From: Rhodanobacter sp. Root480
GTDB taxonomy: Bacteria > Pseudomonadota > Gammaproteobacteria > Xanthomonadales > Rhodanobacteraceae
DNA: 64,000 nucleotides
NCBI RefSeq assembly: GCF_001426645.1
Contig: NZ_LMEX01000001.1
Location: 310,449-374,448, forward strand
Direction: 5' to 3'
The notes beneath the pieces were generated by a model. It was not told the DNA's origin. It was given only the letters and a program-made list of their open reading frames with translations, and did no database searches. Of the stretch, positions 29,295-39,040 are shown piece after piece (the first letter of the stretch is position 1; each line of letters starts with the position of its first letter). The position numbers and the translations under genes are program-made.

Positions 29295-31388
29295 ATGAAA
29301 CGTTACTGGTTGCAGGCAATGGCAGCCGTTCTGGTTGCCGCCCTGGCGGCAGGGGCGGGTGCCACCGTAGCCGCGCCGGCCAATCCGCCGCTGGCGCCGG
29401 AAGATGCCGTCACGCTCAATTTCGTCAACGCGGATATCGAAGGCGTGGTCAAGGCGATGGCGGAAGTCACCGGCAAGAATTTCGTGCTCGATCCGCGCGT
29501 CAAGGGCACCGTCAACATCATCTCCGCGCAGCCGGTGGCGCGTACCGCCGTATATGACGTGTTCTTGTCGGCGTTGCGGCTGCAGGGCTTCACCGCCGTG
29601 GAGGATCGCAACCTGGTGAAGATCCTGCCTGAGGGCGAAGCCAAGCTGCATCGCAATGCGGCGCACGGCCAGCCCGCCGCCAGTGACGCCATCCAGACGC
29701 GGGTATTCACCCTGGGTCATCAATCGGCAGTGCAACTGGTGCCGACGCTGCGTCCTCTGGTTGCACCGAACAACACCATCACGGCGCTGCAGGACAGCAA
29801 CACGCTGATCATTACCGACTATGCCGGCAATCTTGAACGGCTGGCCGGCATCATCGCGGCGATTGACCAGCCCGAGGATGCGGGCGCCGCGATGATCGTG
29901 CTGCGACATGCCTCCGCGCTGGATGCCGCACGGACGATCAACCGCCTGTTTGCACCGGCCGCGCAAGCGCTGAAGACGTTGCAGGGTAGCGATCCGACCC
30001 AGCGCATCGCGGTTATTGCCGATGCGCGTTCCAACAGCCTGTTGGTGCGCGCGATGGATCCGGCGCGACTTGCGCAGATCCGGCAGTTCGTGGCGATGCT
30101 GGATTCGCCGACCAGCGCGGCCGGCAACGTGCATGTGGTTCACCTGAAGAATGCCGAGGCGGTGAAGCTTGCCGAAACCCTGCGTGGCATCCACATGGGC
30201 AGCGTGTCGTCGCCGGTGCAGACCTCGGGCTCGCCCATGCCGCCGGACGCGGACGCAACGGGCGCCGGCGCCGGCGCGAGTTTTACCAGCAGCCTGCAGG
30301 CGTCTGCCGGTGGCAGCAGCATGTCGGACATGGGTGACGCCACCTCGCCAGTGGCGGTCAGCACGGCGGGCATCATCCAGGCCGACGCGGCGACCAACTC
30401 GATCATCATCACGGCGCCGGACGCGATCTACAACAACCTGCGCGCCGTGGTGGAGAAGCTCGATGCGCGCCGGTTGCAGGTTTATGTCGAGGCATTGATC
30501 GTCGAGCTCAGCGCGGGCAAGAGCGGCGAATTCGGTATCCAGTGGCAGGATCTCGGCGGCATCGGGAAGTCGGGTACGCAAGTGTTCGGCGGCACCAACT
30601 TCGGCGGCGTGGGGCAGAACATCATCGGCATCGCGCAGAACCCGGCCAGCGCCGGCCCCGGATTGAATATCGGCACGATGCGCGGAACCGTGACCGTGGG
30701 CGGCGAGCAGATCCTCAACCTGGGCCTGCTCGCGCGTGCTCTGGAAACGGACAGCAATGCCAACATCCTGTCCACGCCAACCTTGCTTACCCTCGACAAC
30801 GAGGAGGCGCGGATCGTGGTTGGCCAGAACGTTCCGTTCATCACCGGCCAATACGCGGTCTCGGGGGCGGCGACGACGCCCTCGCCGTTCCAGACCATCG
30901 AGCGCAAGGACGTTGGCCTGACCCTGAAAATCCGTCCGCAGATATCCGAAGGCGGGGTCGTGCGCCTGCAGATCTACCAGGAAGTTTCGAGCGTGGCCGA
31001 CACCGCCAATCCAGCCGGGGTGATCACCAATACGCGCTCGATCGAATCGACGGTGCTTGTCGACGATGGACAGATCATCGTGCTGGGCGGCCTGATCCAG
31101 GACGCGGTCAACGGCGGCGTGTCCAAGGTGCCCGTGCTGGGGAGTATTCCACTGCTGGGTGGCCTGTTTCGCTACAACAACCATTCGCGCACCAAGACCA
31201 ACCTGATGGTGTTCCTGCGTCCGACCATCCTGCGCGACTCGCAAAATGCCGGCGCGTTGGCCGGCGAGCGGTATGACTACATTCGCGGCGAACAACTACG
31301 TGCCGATCCCGTACCCGGTGCGGTGCATCGCAACGATCCACTTCCCCTGTTGCCGAACCTGCCCGTCGCCGCGGACGACCCGCAGTGA
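29295..31388 (+). CDS. gspD: Type II secretion outer-membrane secretin GspD
   Basis: A protein of 697 residues. Signal peptide (1-27, [14 protein letters not shown]), N0 domain ([20 protein letters not shown]), N1-N3 ring domains, a Gly/Ser-rich linker near 310-360, and the secretin domain ([32 protein letters not shown]). Forms the outer-membrane channel. ATG 29295 is followed directly by the signal peptide; the long in-frame reading from 28857 overlaps gspC. Confidence 0.96.
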   Translation: MKRYWLQAMAAVLVAALAAGAGATVAAPANPPLAPEDAVTLNFVNADIEGVVKAMAEVTGKNFVLDPRVKGTVNIISAQPVARTAVYDVFLSALRLQGFTAVEDRNLVKILPEGEAKLHRNAAHGQPAASDAIQTRVFTLGHQSAVQLVPTLRPLVAPNNTITALQDSNTLIITDYAGNLERLAGIIAAIDQPEDAGAAMIVLRHASALDAARTINRLFAPAAQALKTLQGSDPTQRIAVIADARSNSLLVRAMDPARLAQIRQFVAMLDSPTSAAGNVHVVHLKNAEAVKLAETLRGIHMGSVSSPVQTSGSPMPPDADATGAGAGASFTSSLQASAGGSSMSDMGDATSPVAVSTAGIIQADAATNSIIITAPDAIYNNLRAVVEKLDARRLQVYVEALIVELSAGKSGEFGIQWQDLGGIGKSGTQVFGGTNFGGVGQNIIGIAQNPASAGPGLNIGTMRGTVTVGGEQILNLGLLARALETDSNANILSTPTLLTLDNEEARIVVGQNVPFITGQYAVSGAATTPSPFQTIERKDVGLTLKIRPQISEGGVVRLQIYQEVSSVADTANPAGVITNTRSIESTVLVDDGQIIVLGGLIQDAVNGGVSKVPVLGSIPLLGGLFRYNNHSRTKTNLMVFLRPTILRDSQNAGALAGERYDYIRGEQLRADPVPGAVHRNDPLPLLPNLPVAADDPQ

Positions 31389-32857
31389 GCAAGCCGCCCG
31401 TACCCTATGCCTTCGCCAAGACCTATGGAGTGGCGGTAACCGGGCTTGACGGCAGTAGTGCCGCTGCGGTCATGCGACGCGACGCGCCGGCCGGCGCGCT
31501 GGCGGAGTTGCGTCGCGCGCTGGGCGTGCCGGTTCGGGTGGAGCGCATCAGTGACGGTGAGTTCGACGAGCGTATTTCCACCTTGTACAACGGTGCCGGC
31601 GAAGGCGCCGCCGCGCTGGCGGACGACCTGGCGCAAGACCTCGACCTGTCTCGCCTGCTGCAGGAAATCCCCCGCGTCGAGGACTTGCTGGACAGCCAGA
31701 ACGATGCGCCGCTGATTCGTCTGATCAACGCGTTGCTGACCCAGGCGCTGCACGAAGGTGCTTCGGACATCCATATCGAACCGTTCGAGTCGCGCTCGGT
31801 GGTGCGCTTGCGCATCGACGGGACGCTGCACGATCTGATTGAGCCGGCGCAGGCGCTGCACACGGCCATCGTGTCGCGCATAAAAATCATGGCGCAACTC
31901 GATATCGCCGAGAAGCGCCTGCCGCAGGATGGCCGCATCGCGCTGCGCGCGGCGGGAAAGCCGATCGACGTACGCGTATCGACGATTCCCACCGGTCACG
32001 GTGAACGCGTGGTGCTGCGCCTGCTGGACAAGCAGGCGGGGCGATTGGACCTGTCGCGTCTGGGCATGGCTCCGGCAACGCTGGCCCGGATGGATGCGTT
32101 GATCCATGAGCCGCACGGCATCATCCTGATGACCGGCCCTACCGGCTCAGGCAAGACCACCACCTTGTACGCTGCGCTGTCGCGCCTGGATCCCAAGGCG
32201 CTGAATATCATGACCGTCGAGGATCCGATCGAATACGACCTCGACGGCATCAGCCAGACGCAGATCAACAGCCGCATCGAGATGACGTTCGCGCGCGCCT
32301 TGCGCACCATCCTGCGGCAGGACCCGGACGTGGTCATGATCGGCGAGATCCGCGATCTGGAGAGCGCCGAGATCGCCATCCAGGCCAGCCTCACCGGCCA
32401 CCTGGTGATCACCACGCTGCATACGAACGATGCCGTGAGCGCGGTCACCCGGTTGGTCGACATGGGCGTCGAGCCATTCCTGCTCGCTTCCAGCCTGATC
32501 GGCATTGGCGCCCAACGCCTGGTGCGCAAACTGTGCCTGAAGTGCCGCGAGCCACTGGATGACAACGCCGGGCAGCTGCGCAGCCTGGGGCTGGTATCCA
32601 CGGCGGGTCATTTCCATGGGCCACGCGGTTGCCCCGCATGCAACCGATCCGGCTACAAGGGACGCACGGGTATTTATGAATTGCTGGCCGTGGACGATGA
32701 ACTGCGCAAGCTCATTCACGACCGGGCCGATGAACAGACGCTGCGCGAGCATGCTGGCGGACACGGCATGCGCTCGCTGCGCGAGGACGGCATGCGACTG
32801 GCGGCCGAAGGCACGGTGAGTGTCGAGGAAGTGTTGCGCGTCACCCGCGCGAGGTGA
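31385..32857 (+). CDS. gspE: Type II secretion ATPase GspE
   Basis: A protein of 490 residues. Walker [11 protein letters not shown], Asp box [14 protein letters not shown], Walker B/His box [12 protein letters not shown], and the GspE CXXC pairs (CLKC, CPAC) that bind zinc. N-terminal domain contacts GspL. GTG start overlapping the gspD stop (GTGA). Confidence 0.97.
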   Translation: MSKPPVPYAFAKTYGVAVTGLDGSSAAAVMRRDAPAGALAELRRALGVPVRVERISDGEFDERISTLYNGAGEGAAALADDLAQDLDLSRLLQEIPRVEDLLDSQNDAPLIRLINALLTQALHEGASDIHIEPFESRSVVRLRIDGTLHDLIEPAQALHTAIVSRIKIMAQLDIAEKRLPQDGRIALRAAGKPIDVRVSTIPTGHGERVVLRLLDKQAGRLDLSRLGMAPATLARMDALIHEPHGIILMTGPTGSGKTTTLYAALSRLDPKALNIMTVEDPIEYDLDGISQTQINSRIEMTFARALRTILRQDPDVVMIGEIRDLESAEIAIQASLTGHLVITTLHTNDAVSAVTRLVDMGVEPFLLASSLIGIGAQRLVRKLCLKCREPLDDNAGQLRSLGLVSTAGHFHGPRGCPACNRSGYKGRTGIYELLAVDDELRKLIHDRADEQTLREHAGGHGMRSLREDGMRLAAEGTVSVEEVLRVTRAR

Positions 32858-32861
32858 TGGC

Positions 32862-34067
32862 ATGGAGGCGTTCCTCTATCGCGCGTTCGACGTTGCTGGC
32901 CACTCGCGCTCCGGTGTGCTGCAGGCCGATTCGCCGCGTCAGGCGCGTGCATGGCTGCGCGCGCAGGGGTTGTATCCGGAGCGCGTCGAGCGGGTGCGCA
33001 ACCGGCAACGCGCCACGTCGCCGTGGTCGCGCGGCATCCCCGCCGCCGAGCTGAGTTTGCTGACACGTCAGCTGGCCATGCTGTTGGCGTCGGGCTTGAC
33101 CATGGAGCAGGCGCTGACAGCGTTGATCGAGGAAGTCACCGCGCCACGGACGCGCGAAGTGCTTGGTGGCATCAAGGCCGAGGTTACTGCCGGGCTTTCA
33201 CTGGCCGCGGCACTGGGCGTCTACGGCCGCAGCTTTCCGGACTATTACAGGGCGCTGGTGCGTGGCGGCGAGGAGTCCGGCGCACTGCCCGTGGTGCTGC
33301 AACATCTTGCCGATTACCTGGACGCCCGCCAGGCGCTGCATCAGAAAACCAGCCTCGCGCTGCTCTACCCGATGCTGGTCACCTTTGTCGCCATCTGCGT
33401 GGTTACCGGCTTGCTGGTGTATGTGGTGCCACAGATCGTGCAGGTTTTTCAGCAGTCGCGGCAAAGCCTGCCACTGCTTACCCGCGGCTTGATCGCGGTT
33501 TCCGATTTCCTGCGCGGCGCGGGGCCCTGGCTTGCTGGCGCAGGCCTTTGCATCGCGATGGGGGCGCGTCTCGCGCTGCGGCTGGAGCGCTATCGACGTC
33601 GCTGGCATGCGCTGGTGTTGCGCATGCCCTGGTTCGGCCCGGTGGTTCGCGGGCTGAATACTTCACGCTTTGCCAGCACCCTGGCAATTCTGGTCGGTGG
33701 TGGCGTGCCGTTGCTGGCGGCGCTCGATTACGGCGCCCGCGCGATGTCCAACCGGGTCATGCATGACGGCATCAGGGCAGCCATTGAGCGCGTGCGTGAG
33801 GGCGAAGGCCTGGCCCGTGCGCTGACGGCAACGCGGATCTTTCCACCGCTCATGCTGCACCTGGTCGGCAGCGGGGAAGCCAGCGGCAAGCTCGAACCGA
33901 TGCTGGAGCGCGCCGCACAGCTTGAAACGCAGGTGCTCGAACGACGGTTGGCGGTGCTGCTGACCTTGCTCGAGCCGGTCATGATCCTGGTGATGGGGGG
34001 CGTGGTGCTGGTGATCGTGCTTGCCATCCTGTTGCCGATCATGGAGATCAACCAACTGGTGCATTGA
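32862..34067 (+). CDS. gspF: Type II secretion inner-membrane protein GspF
   Basis: A protein of 401 residues: two T2SF domains, each ending in hydrophobic helices (near 170, 220 and 375-395). ELSLLTRQLAMLLASGLTMEQAL and FASTLAILVGGGVPLLAAL are the twin signature helices. SD GAGGTGATGG, start ATG 32862. It closes the operon, 24 bp from the convergent DUF3293 gene. Confidence 0.95.
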   Translation: MEAFLYRAFDVAGHSRSGVLQADSPRQARAWLRAQGLYPERVERVRNRQRATSPWSRGIPAAELSLLTRQLAMLLASGLTMEQALTALIEEVTAPRTREVLGGIKAEVTAGLSLAAALGVYGRSFPDYYRALVRGGEESGALPVVLQHLADYLDARQALHQKTSLALLYPMLVTFVAICVVTGLLVYVVPQIVQVFQQSRQSLPLLTRGLIAVSDFLRGAGPWLAGAGLCIAMGARLALRLERYRRRWHALVLRMPWFGPVVRGLNTSRFASTLAILVGGGVPLLAALDYGARAMSNRVMHDGIRAAIERVREGEGLARALTATRIFPPLMLHLVGSGEASGKLEPMLERAAQLETQVLERRLAVLLTLLEPVMILVMGGVVLVIVLAILLPIMEINQLVH

Positions 34068-34091
34068 GTCGGCCGCACCATCGCCATGGGG

Positions 34092-34499
34092 TCACTCCAG
34101 CAATCGAAGCTGCGCGGGGCTACCCGTTTGACCATGTACATACGCCAGTTGCGAGTGTTCCCGCGCCAGGCGATCCAGCACGGTCACGTCGGGCCCGATC
34201 ACGAACAGGGTCGGTTCGATCCATCCGCTGGTGCCGACTCCGATCGCGGGGTAGACGCTGGCATCGGGCTGGCGCTGCAACGCATCCAGCAACGCGTGCT
34301 GTGCGGCAAGGTTTTCTTCGGGTGAGCGGCGGCGTGCCTGTGGGTTCCATGCCGTGATGAAAGCCCACGAGCGCATGCCGACCACGTTGGTCAGCGTGCC
34401 GGGCAGCGGCAGGTCGACGCGCACCGTGGCCCAATTCACGGTGTCGATGCAGGTGTGATAGGCGGTTGAGCGGAAGGCTTCGAGCAGGATCTCATCCAT
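34092..34499 (-). CDS. DUF3293-type protein
   Basis: A protein of 135 residues. It contains FITAWNPQARRRSPEENLAAQ, PAIGVGTSGWIEPTLFVIG and LAREHSQLAYVHG, typical of the DUF3293 family, for which no function is known to me. ATG 34499 lies within the last codons of kmo (8-bp overlap), so it is probably co-translated with it. Confidence 0.8.
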   Translation of the reverse strand: MDEILLEAFRSTAYHTCIDTVNWATVRVDLPLPGTLTNVVGMRSWAFITAWNPQARRRSPEENLAAQHALLDALQRQPDASVYPAIGVGTSGWIEPTLFVIGPDVTVLDRLAREHSQLAYVHGQTGSPAQLRLLE

Positions 34500-35895
34500 G
34501 ACGTAGCTCCGGTAGTGGTGCCAGCGTGGAAACGAAGCGCTGCGCGGCGGTGTCGATGTCGATCGTCGCCACGTCGGGGGTTTCACGCAGCAACTGTTCC
34601 AGCAGTGCGTCCTGGGCTTGACCGCGTTCGAGTGCGTAACGGTAGGGAAGATGGGTAAAGGTCACCATGCGATAACGTGCCATGTAATGGGTGGGAATGC
34701 GTGCGGCCAGCAAGGCGCCGAGCTCACGCTTGGCAAGATAATGCGGATCGGCCACCGAGTCGCGCATTTCGATGTAGTTTTCCAGCGCCATGCGGGCGAT
34801 GGCGTCGGCGTTGGGTTGGCGCTGGCGCTGGAACTCGGCGAATACTTCGGCGTGGTCGTCGCGCGCTTCGGCCAGCAGGTTGGCCAGCACCACGGTGTCT
34901 TCGAAGCCGCAATTCATGCCCTGGCCGTGGAACGGCACGATCGCATGCGCCGCATCGCCGATCAGCAGGGCGCGGCCATCGAGGTGCCAGCGTTGCAGAT
35001 AGAGCGTGGACAGCGTGCCGATGGGGTTGTGTTCGAAATCCTCGGCGAAACGCGGCATCAGCGGCAGCAGGCCGGGGAACTGTTCCGTGAAGAATGCGGC
35101 CGCCGCCGCGGCATCGGGCAGAGTGGCGAAGCTTGGCGCGGCACCTTGGCTCGGCAGGAACAAGGTGACCGTGAAACTGCGTTCGGTGTTCGGCAACGCG
35201 ATGCACATGTAGCTGCCGTGCGGCCAGATGTGCAGTGCGTTCGGCTCCAGCGCGAAGCCGTCGCGGCCCTCACCGGCTTGCAGCACGGCCGCGGGCAGCT
35301 CGCTTGCGGGAGGGATTTCCAGTTCCTTGTAACCGTGATCCAGCGGCTCGACCCGCTCGCCCAATGGCGTGTGTGCGTTCATCGCGGCGCGCAAGGCCGA
35401 GCCGGCGCCATCGGCGCCGATCAGCAGGCCCGCCGACAGTTCGCGCTCGACGCCGTTGGCGTCCGCCAGCCGGATGCGCTGCCGGTCGAAGTCCACGGTG
35501 GTCAGCGCCTGGTCGAAGTGGAACTTCGCGCCAGCGGCTTCCGCCGCATCCAGCAGCAACGTGTTCAATGCGCCGCGCGAGACCGACCAGATCACTTCGC
35601 TGTCGTCGATGCCATAGCGCTGCAAGCCGTGCTGGCCATCGCGGTCGTGCACCATACGCCCGCGCATCATCACCGCGCGTTGCAATACGTCGTCGGCCAG
35701 TCCGGTGCTGCGCAAGGCGTGCAGGCCGCGTTCGGCCAATGCCAGGTTGATCGAGCGACCACCGAGGAATCCCGCCTGGCGCGGATCGGGTCGCTTCTCG
35801 AACACATCGACCGCAAACCCGCGCTGCGCCAGTTGCTGCGCCAGCAACGCGCCAACCAGGCCGCCGCCGATGAGGGTGATGGGGTGTTGCGACAT
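34492..35895 (-). CDS. kmo: Kynurenine 3-monooxygenase
   Basis: A flavoprotein hydroxylase of 467 residues converting kynurenine to 3-hydroxykynurenine in tryptophan breakdown. FAD motifs: ITLIGGGLVGALLAQQL at the N-terminus, LIGADGAGS, and LIGDAAHAIVPFHGQGMN with the GD motif. The phrase GFLGGRSINLALAERG is Kmo-typical. The C-terminus has an amphipathic or hydrophobic segment. Start ATG 35895. No kynureninase or kynurenine formamidase is in the window. Confidence 0.93.
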   Translation of the reverse strand: MSQHPITLIGGGLVGALLAQQLAQRGFAVDVFEKRPDPRQAGFLGGRSINLALAERGLHALRSTGLADDVLQRAVMMRGRMVHDRDGQHGLQRYGIDDSEVIWSVSRGALNTLLLDAAEAAGAKFHFDQALTTVDFDRQRIRLADANGVERELSAGLLIGADGAGSALRAAMNAHTPLGERVEPLDHGYKELEIPPASELPAAVLQAGEGRDGFALEPNALHIWPHGSYMCIALPNTERSFTVTLFLPSQGAAPSFATLPDAAAAAAFFTEQFPGLLPLMPRFAEDFEHNPIGTLSTLYLQRWHLDGRALLIGDAAHAIVPFHGQGMNCGFEDTVVLANLLAEARDDHAEVFAEFQRQRQPNADAIARMALENYIEMRDSVADPHYLAKRELGALLAARIPTHYMARYRMVTFTHLPYRYALERGQAQDALLEQLLRETPDVATIDIDTAAQRFVSTLAPLPELRHG

Positions 35896-36005
35896 GCGGC
35901 GATCCGTGGAGGGAATCCGCCCACTGTTCCGCAAGCGCGCTCAGACTGCAATGCCGCCGTGGACGCCGTTCGTGCCGCCCGTCCGTGGATGGGGCGGCGC
36001 GGTGC

Positions 36006-36767
36006 TCAGAAGCTCATGAAATAGCCGCCGTTCACCGGCAGGTTGGCGCCGGTGATGTAGCCGGCGTCGTCGGCGGCAAGGAAGCATACGGCGCGGGCGA
36101 TATCGGCAGGCGAGCCGAGCCGTCCCACCGGGATGCCGGCGATGATCTGCGCGCGCACATCTTCCGCAACGGCGGCCACCATCGGCGTATCGCAGTAGCC
36201 GGGCGAGACCGTGTTGACAGTGACGCCCTTGCGTGCCGTCTCGCGCGCCAGCGCCATGCTGAAGCCGTGCACGCCGGCTTTTGCGGCCGAGTAATTGGTC
36301 TGTCCGAACTGGCCGGTCTGGCCGTTGACCGAGCTGATGTTGACGATGCGGCCGAAGCCACGCGTGGTCATGCCATCGATCGTGTTGCGGCACATGTTGA
36401 ACACGCCGTCGAGATTCACCTGCATCAATTCATGCCATTGCTGCGGTGTCATCTTGCGCAGGCTGGCGTCGCGGGTGATGCCGGCGGCATTGACCAGGAT
36501 GTCCACGCCGCCATGCTGTTGCTCGATGCGGGCGATCAACTGCTGGCAATTGTCGAAGTCGCTGATGTCGCCCGGCTCGAACGTGACCGTGCCGGCGACG
36601 TCCGCCATTTCCTGGCGGAAGGCGGCGATGCGTTCGTCGCGCGCGGCCAGGTCGATGGCGATCACCTGCCGACCCGCCTGCGCCAGCTGACGGCAGATCT
36701 CACTGCCCAGGCCACCGATGCCGCCGGTGACCAGCGCAACGCGTTTCGGGGAAGTCGCTTCGTTCAT
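36006..36767 (-). CDS. phaB: Acetoacetyl-CoA reductase-type SDR (PhaB)
   Basis: A short-chain dehydrogenase of 253 residues: TGGIGGLG cofactor motif, NAAG, and the catalytic Ser-Tyr-Lys in SSVNGQTGQFGQTNYSAAKAG. The phrase VNGQTGQFGQTNYSAAKAGVHGF and SPGYCDTPMV identify PhaB, which reduces acetoacetyl-CoA to (R)-3-hydroxybutyryl-CoA. phaR lies 111 bp upstream. No phaC synthase is in the window. Confidence 0.9.
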   Translation of the reverse strand: MNEATSPKRVALVTGGIGGLGSEICRQLAQAGRQVIAIDLAARDERIAAFRQEMADVAGTVTFEPGDISDFDNCQQLIARIEQQHGGVDILVNAAGITRDASLRKMTPQQWHELMQVNLDGVFNMCRNTIDGMTTRGFGRIVNISSVNGQTGQFGQTNYSAAKAGVHGFSMALARETARKGVTVNTVSPGYCDTPMVAAVAEDVRAQIIAGIPVGRLGSPADIARAVCFLAADDAGYITGANLPVNGGYFMSF

Positions 36768-36841
36768 GGGGTGCTTTCCACGCGTGATCATGCCGCAAAG
36801 CAGCACGAATCATGCTGCAGTTGCGATAGGGGAAATCGGGT

Positions 36842-36866
36842 GCGCAGCACGCGTGGCGTGCTGCGC
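36842..36866. other. Hairpin between phaR and phaB
   Basis: Perfect 11-bp stem GCGCAGCACGC/GCGTGCTGCGC with a GTG loop. No T run follows on the minus strand, so termination is uncertain; it may set differential expression of phaR and phaB. Confidence 0.6.
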
Positions 36867-36878
36867 GGGTGACGCGGA

Positions 36879-37379
36879 TCAGCCGGCTTTCTTGCCGCTG
36901 CGGCCGGTGCTGCCGGACGGGGTCGGAACGACCTGCGCGGCGGTGTTCATCAGGCCTTCCTGCATCGCCTTCCACGCGGCCATGTTGCGCTCGGTGAGGT
37001 CGTTCAGGGTGTTCCAGGGCGTTTGCCCCATCAGGCTGTTGAGCTGGCTGCGGAACTGCGTCTGCTGGTCGAGAAACACCTGCAGGCTGCGCTCCAGATA
37101 AGGCCCCATGAAGCCTTGCAGCGAATTGCCGTAGAACCGGATGATCTGGCTGAGCAACTCGGGCGACAGCATCGGCTGGCCCTTGTCCTCGTGCTCGGAG
37201 ATGATCTGCAGCAGGACCGAGCGGGTCAGGTCCTCGCCACTCTTGGCGTCCCTGACTTCGAAATCCTCATTGTCGAGCACCAACTGACGGATTTCTTCCA
37301 GCGTGATGTAGCTGGAAATTTCCGTGTCGTACAAACGACGATTCGGATACTTCTTGATGATGCGTTTGGTTTGTGCCAT
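36879..37379 (-). CDS. phaR: Polyhydroxyalkanoate synthesis repressor PhaR
   Basis: A protein of 166 residues. The N-terminal DNA/PHA-binding domain reads RIIKKYPNRRLYDTEISSYITLEEI, the family hallmark; the C-terminal part is helical, with NMAAWKAMQEGLM. PhaR binds PHA granules and represses phasin genes. ATG 37379 is preferred; the upstream reading adds an unrelated segment. Neighbour phaB supports the assignment. Confidence 0.94.
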   Translation of the reverse strand: MAQTKRIIKKYPNRRLYDTEISSYITLEEIRQLVLDNEDFEVRDAKSGEDLTRSVLLQIISEHEDKGQPMLSPELLSQIIRFYGNSLQGFMGPYLERSLQVFLDQQTQFRSQLNSLMGQTPWNTLNDLTERNMAAWKAMQEGLMNTAAQVVPTPSGSTGRSGKKAG

Positions 37380-37469
37380 GCAGAACAAGCTAACAGAAGG
37401 TATTGCATTGCACCAGTTCCAACGGGGTGGTCCATGTTGCACTTGCCGAACGCAGCAATTGGTGGTTGG

Positions 37470-39026
37470 TCAATGACCTGCAGCGCCGCTGGCGTTGCCA
37501 AAAGGTGGCTTGGCGAGCCACAGCAGCGGGATCATCGCCAGGAACATCACGGCGCATACCAGGTACACATCGTTGACCGCCAGGGTCAGCGCTTCGCGGC
37601 TGATCAACTGCTCGACCACGCCCAGACTTTGCTGCAGTGAGAAGCCGCCGTGCTGCAATTGCTGCAGGAAGCTGTCGGCCGCCGGCGCGGCCGGCGTGAT
37701 GTGCTCGGTCAGCACGGCGTGGTGATAGTCGCCGCGGTGCTGCCACAGCGTCACAGTGGCCGCGGTGGACACGCTGGAACCCAGCGTGCGACAGAAATTG
37801 GCCAGGCCCGACGCGCTGGCAATCTGGTCCGCTCCCAGTCCCGACAGATACATCTGGTTGAGCGGGATGAAGAAGCACGCAATGCCGATGCCCATCACGA
37901 AGCGCGGCCATACCAGGGTGGAGAACGAGGCCGAACTGTCGAAGCTGGCGAACCAGAACGAGGTGGCGGCGAACACGATGAACGCGAACGTCACCACTGC
38001 ACGCAGTTCCAGTCGCTGGATGTTCGCGCCGATGATCGGTGCCATCAGGAACGCCAGCACACCCACCGGCGCGCTGGCCAGGCCGGCCCAGGTGGCGGTG
38101 TAACCCAGGGTGATCTGCAGCCACAGCGGAAACACCACGTTGATGCCGAAGAACGCCATCATGCCCAGCGACAACGCCACCACCGCCACGGTGAAGTTGC
38201 GGCTCTTGAACAGCGACAGCTCGATCACCGGATGCTTGGCGTACAGCTCCCACACGATCAGGAACGTCAGGCACACCAGCGCGGTGATGCCCAGCGCCAG
38301 GATCATCGGCGAGGCGAACCAGTCGTTGTCGTTGCCGTTGTCCAGCATGAATTGCAGCGCGCCCACGCCCACCACCAGCAGCACCAGCCCGATCACGTCG
38401 ATCGGCATCTTGAAGGTCTTGGTTTCGCGCTTGCGCAGCAATACCCAGGTGACGATCGCCGCCAGCGCGCCCACCGGCACGTTGATGTAGAAGATCCACG
38501 GCCACGAGAAATTGTCGGTGAGCCAGCCGCCCAGGATCGGTCCGAAGATCGGCGCCACCACCACCGTCATCGCCCACAACGCCAGCGCGATACCCTGTTT
38601 CGCCTTCGGATAACTGGCCAGCAGCAGCGACAGTGACAACGCCACCATCGGGCCCGAACCGGCCCCCTGCATCAGCCGGCAGATCACCAGCATCGGCATG
38701 CTGGTGGCCAGGCCGCACAGCATCGAGAACAGCACGAACAGCAACACCGATCCCACGAAGGTTTTCACTTCGCCGAAGCGGCGCGCCAGCCAGCCGGTGA
38801 GCGGCTGCATGATCGCGCTGGCCAGCGCGTACGAGCTGATCGTCCAGGTGCCCTCGCTGGGGCTCACGCCCAGGCTGCCCGCAATGTGCGGCACGGACAC
38901 GTTGACGATCGTCATGTCCAGCACCTCCATGAAGGTGCTGAAGGCGACGGCGATGGTCAGCAGCACCAGCGCGCCGCCTTGCAACGGCTTCAGTGGCTGT
39001 GCGTCATCGTTGGGTGTGGCGGCCAT
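37470..39026 (-). CDS. emrB: DHA2-family MFS multidrug exporter (EmrB type)
   Basis: A protein of 518 residues with 14 TM helices. Motif C region and the DHA2 phrase LDMTIVNVSVPHIAGSLGVS, plus WTISSYALASAIMQPLTGWLARRFGE (motif A-like), identify the EmrB/QacA branch. Works with the EmrA adaptor and an outer-membrane channel. ATG 39026, 14 bp after emrA. Confidence 0.94.
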   Translation of the reverse strand: MAATPNDDAQPLKPLQGGALVLLTIAVAFSTFMEVLDMTIVNVSVPHIAGSLGVSPSEGTWTISSYALASAIMQPLTGWLARRFGEVKTFVGSVLLFVLFSMLCGLATSMPMLVICRLMQGAGSGPMVALSLSLLLASYPKAKQGIALALWAMTVVVAPIFGPILGGWLTDNFSWPWIFYINVPVGALAAIVTWVLLRKRETKTFKMPIDVIGLVLLVVGVGALQFMLDNGNDNDWFASPMILALGITALVCLTFLIVWELYAKHPVIELSLFKSRNFTVAVVALSLGMMAFFGINVVFPLWLQITLGYTATWAGLASAPVGVLAFLMAPIIGANIQRLELRAVVTFAFIVFAATSFWFASFDSSASFSTLVWPRFVMGIGIACFFIPLNQMYLSGLGADQIASASGLANFCRTLGSSVSTAATVTLWQHRGDYHHAVLTEHITPAAPAADSFLQQLQHGGFSLQQSLGVVEQLISREALTLAVNDVYLVCAVMFLAMIPLLWLAKPPFGNASGAAGH

Positions 39027-39040
39027 GCGGTCGACCCGGT

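Noticed and set aside
29247-31295. Minus-strand ORF of 682 codons opposite gspD
   Set aside because: Shadow of a gene with clear secretin motifs; His/Arg-rich with no recognisable domain.
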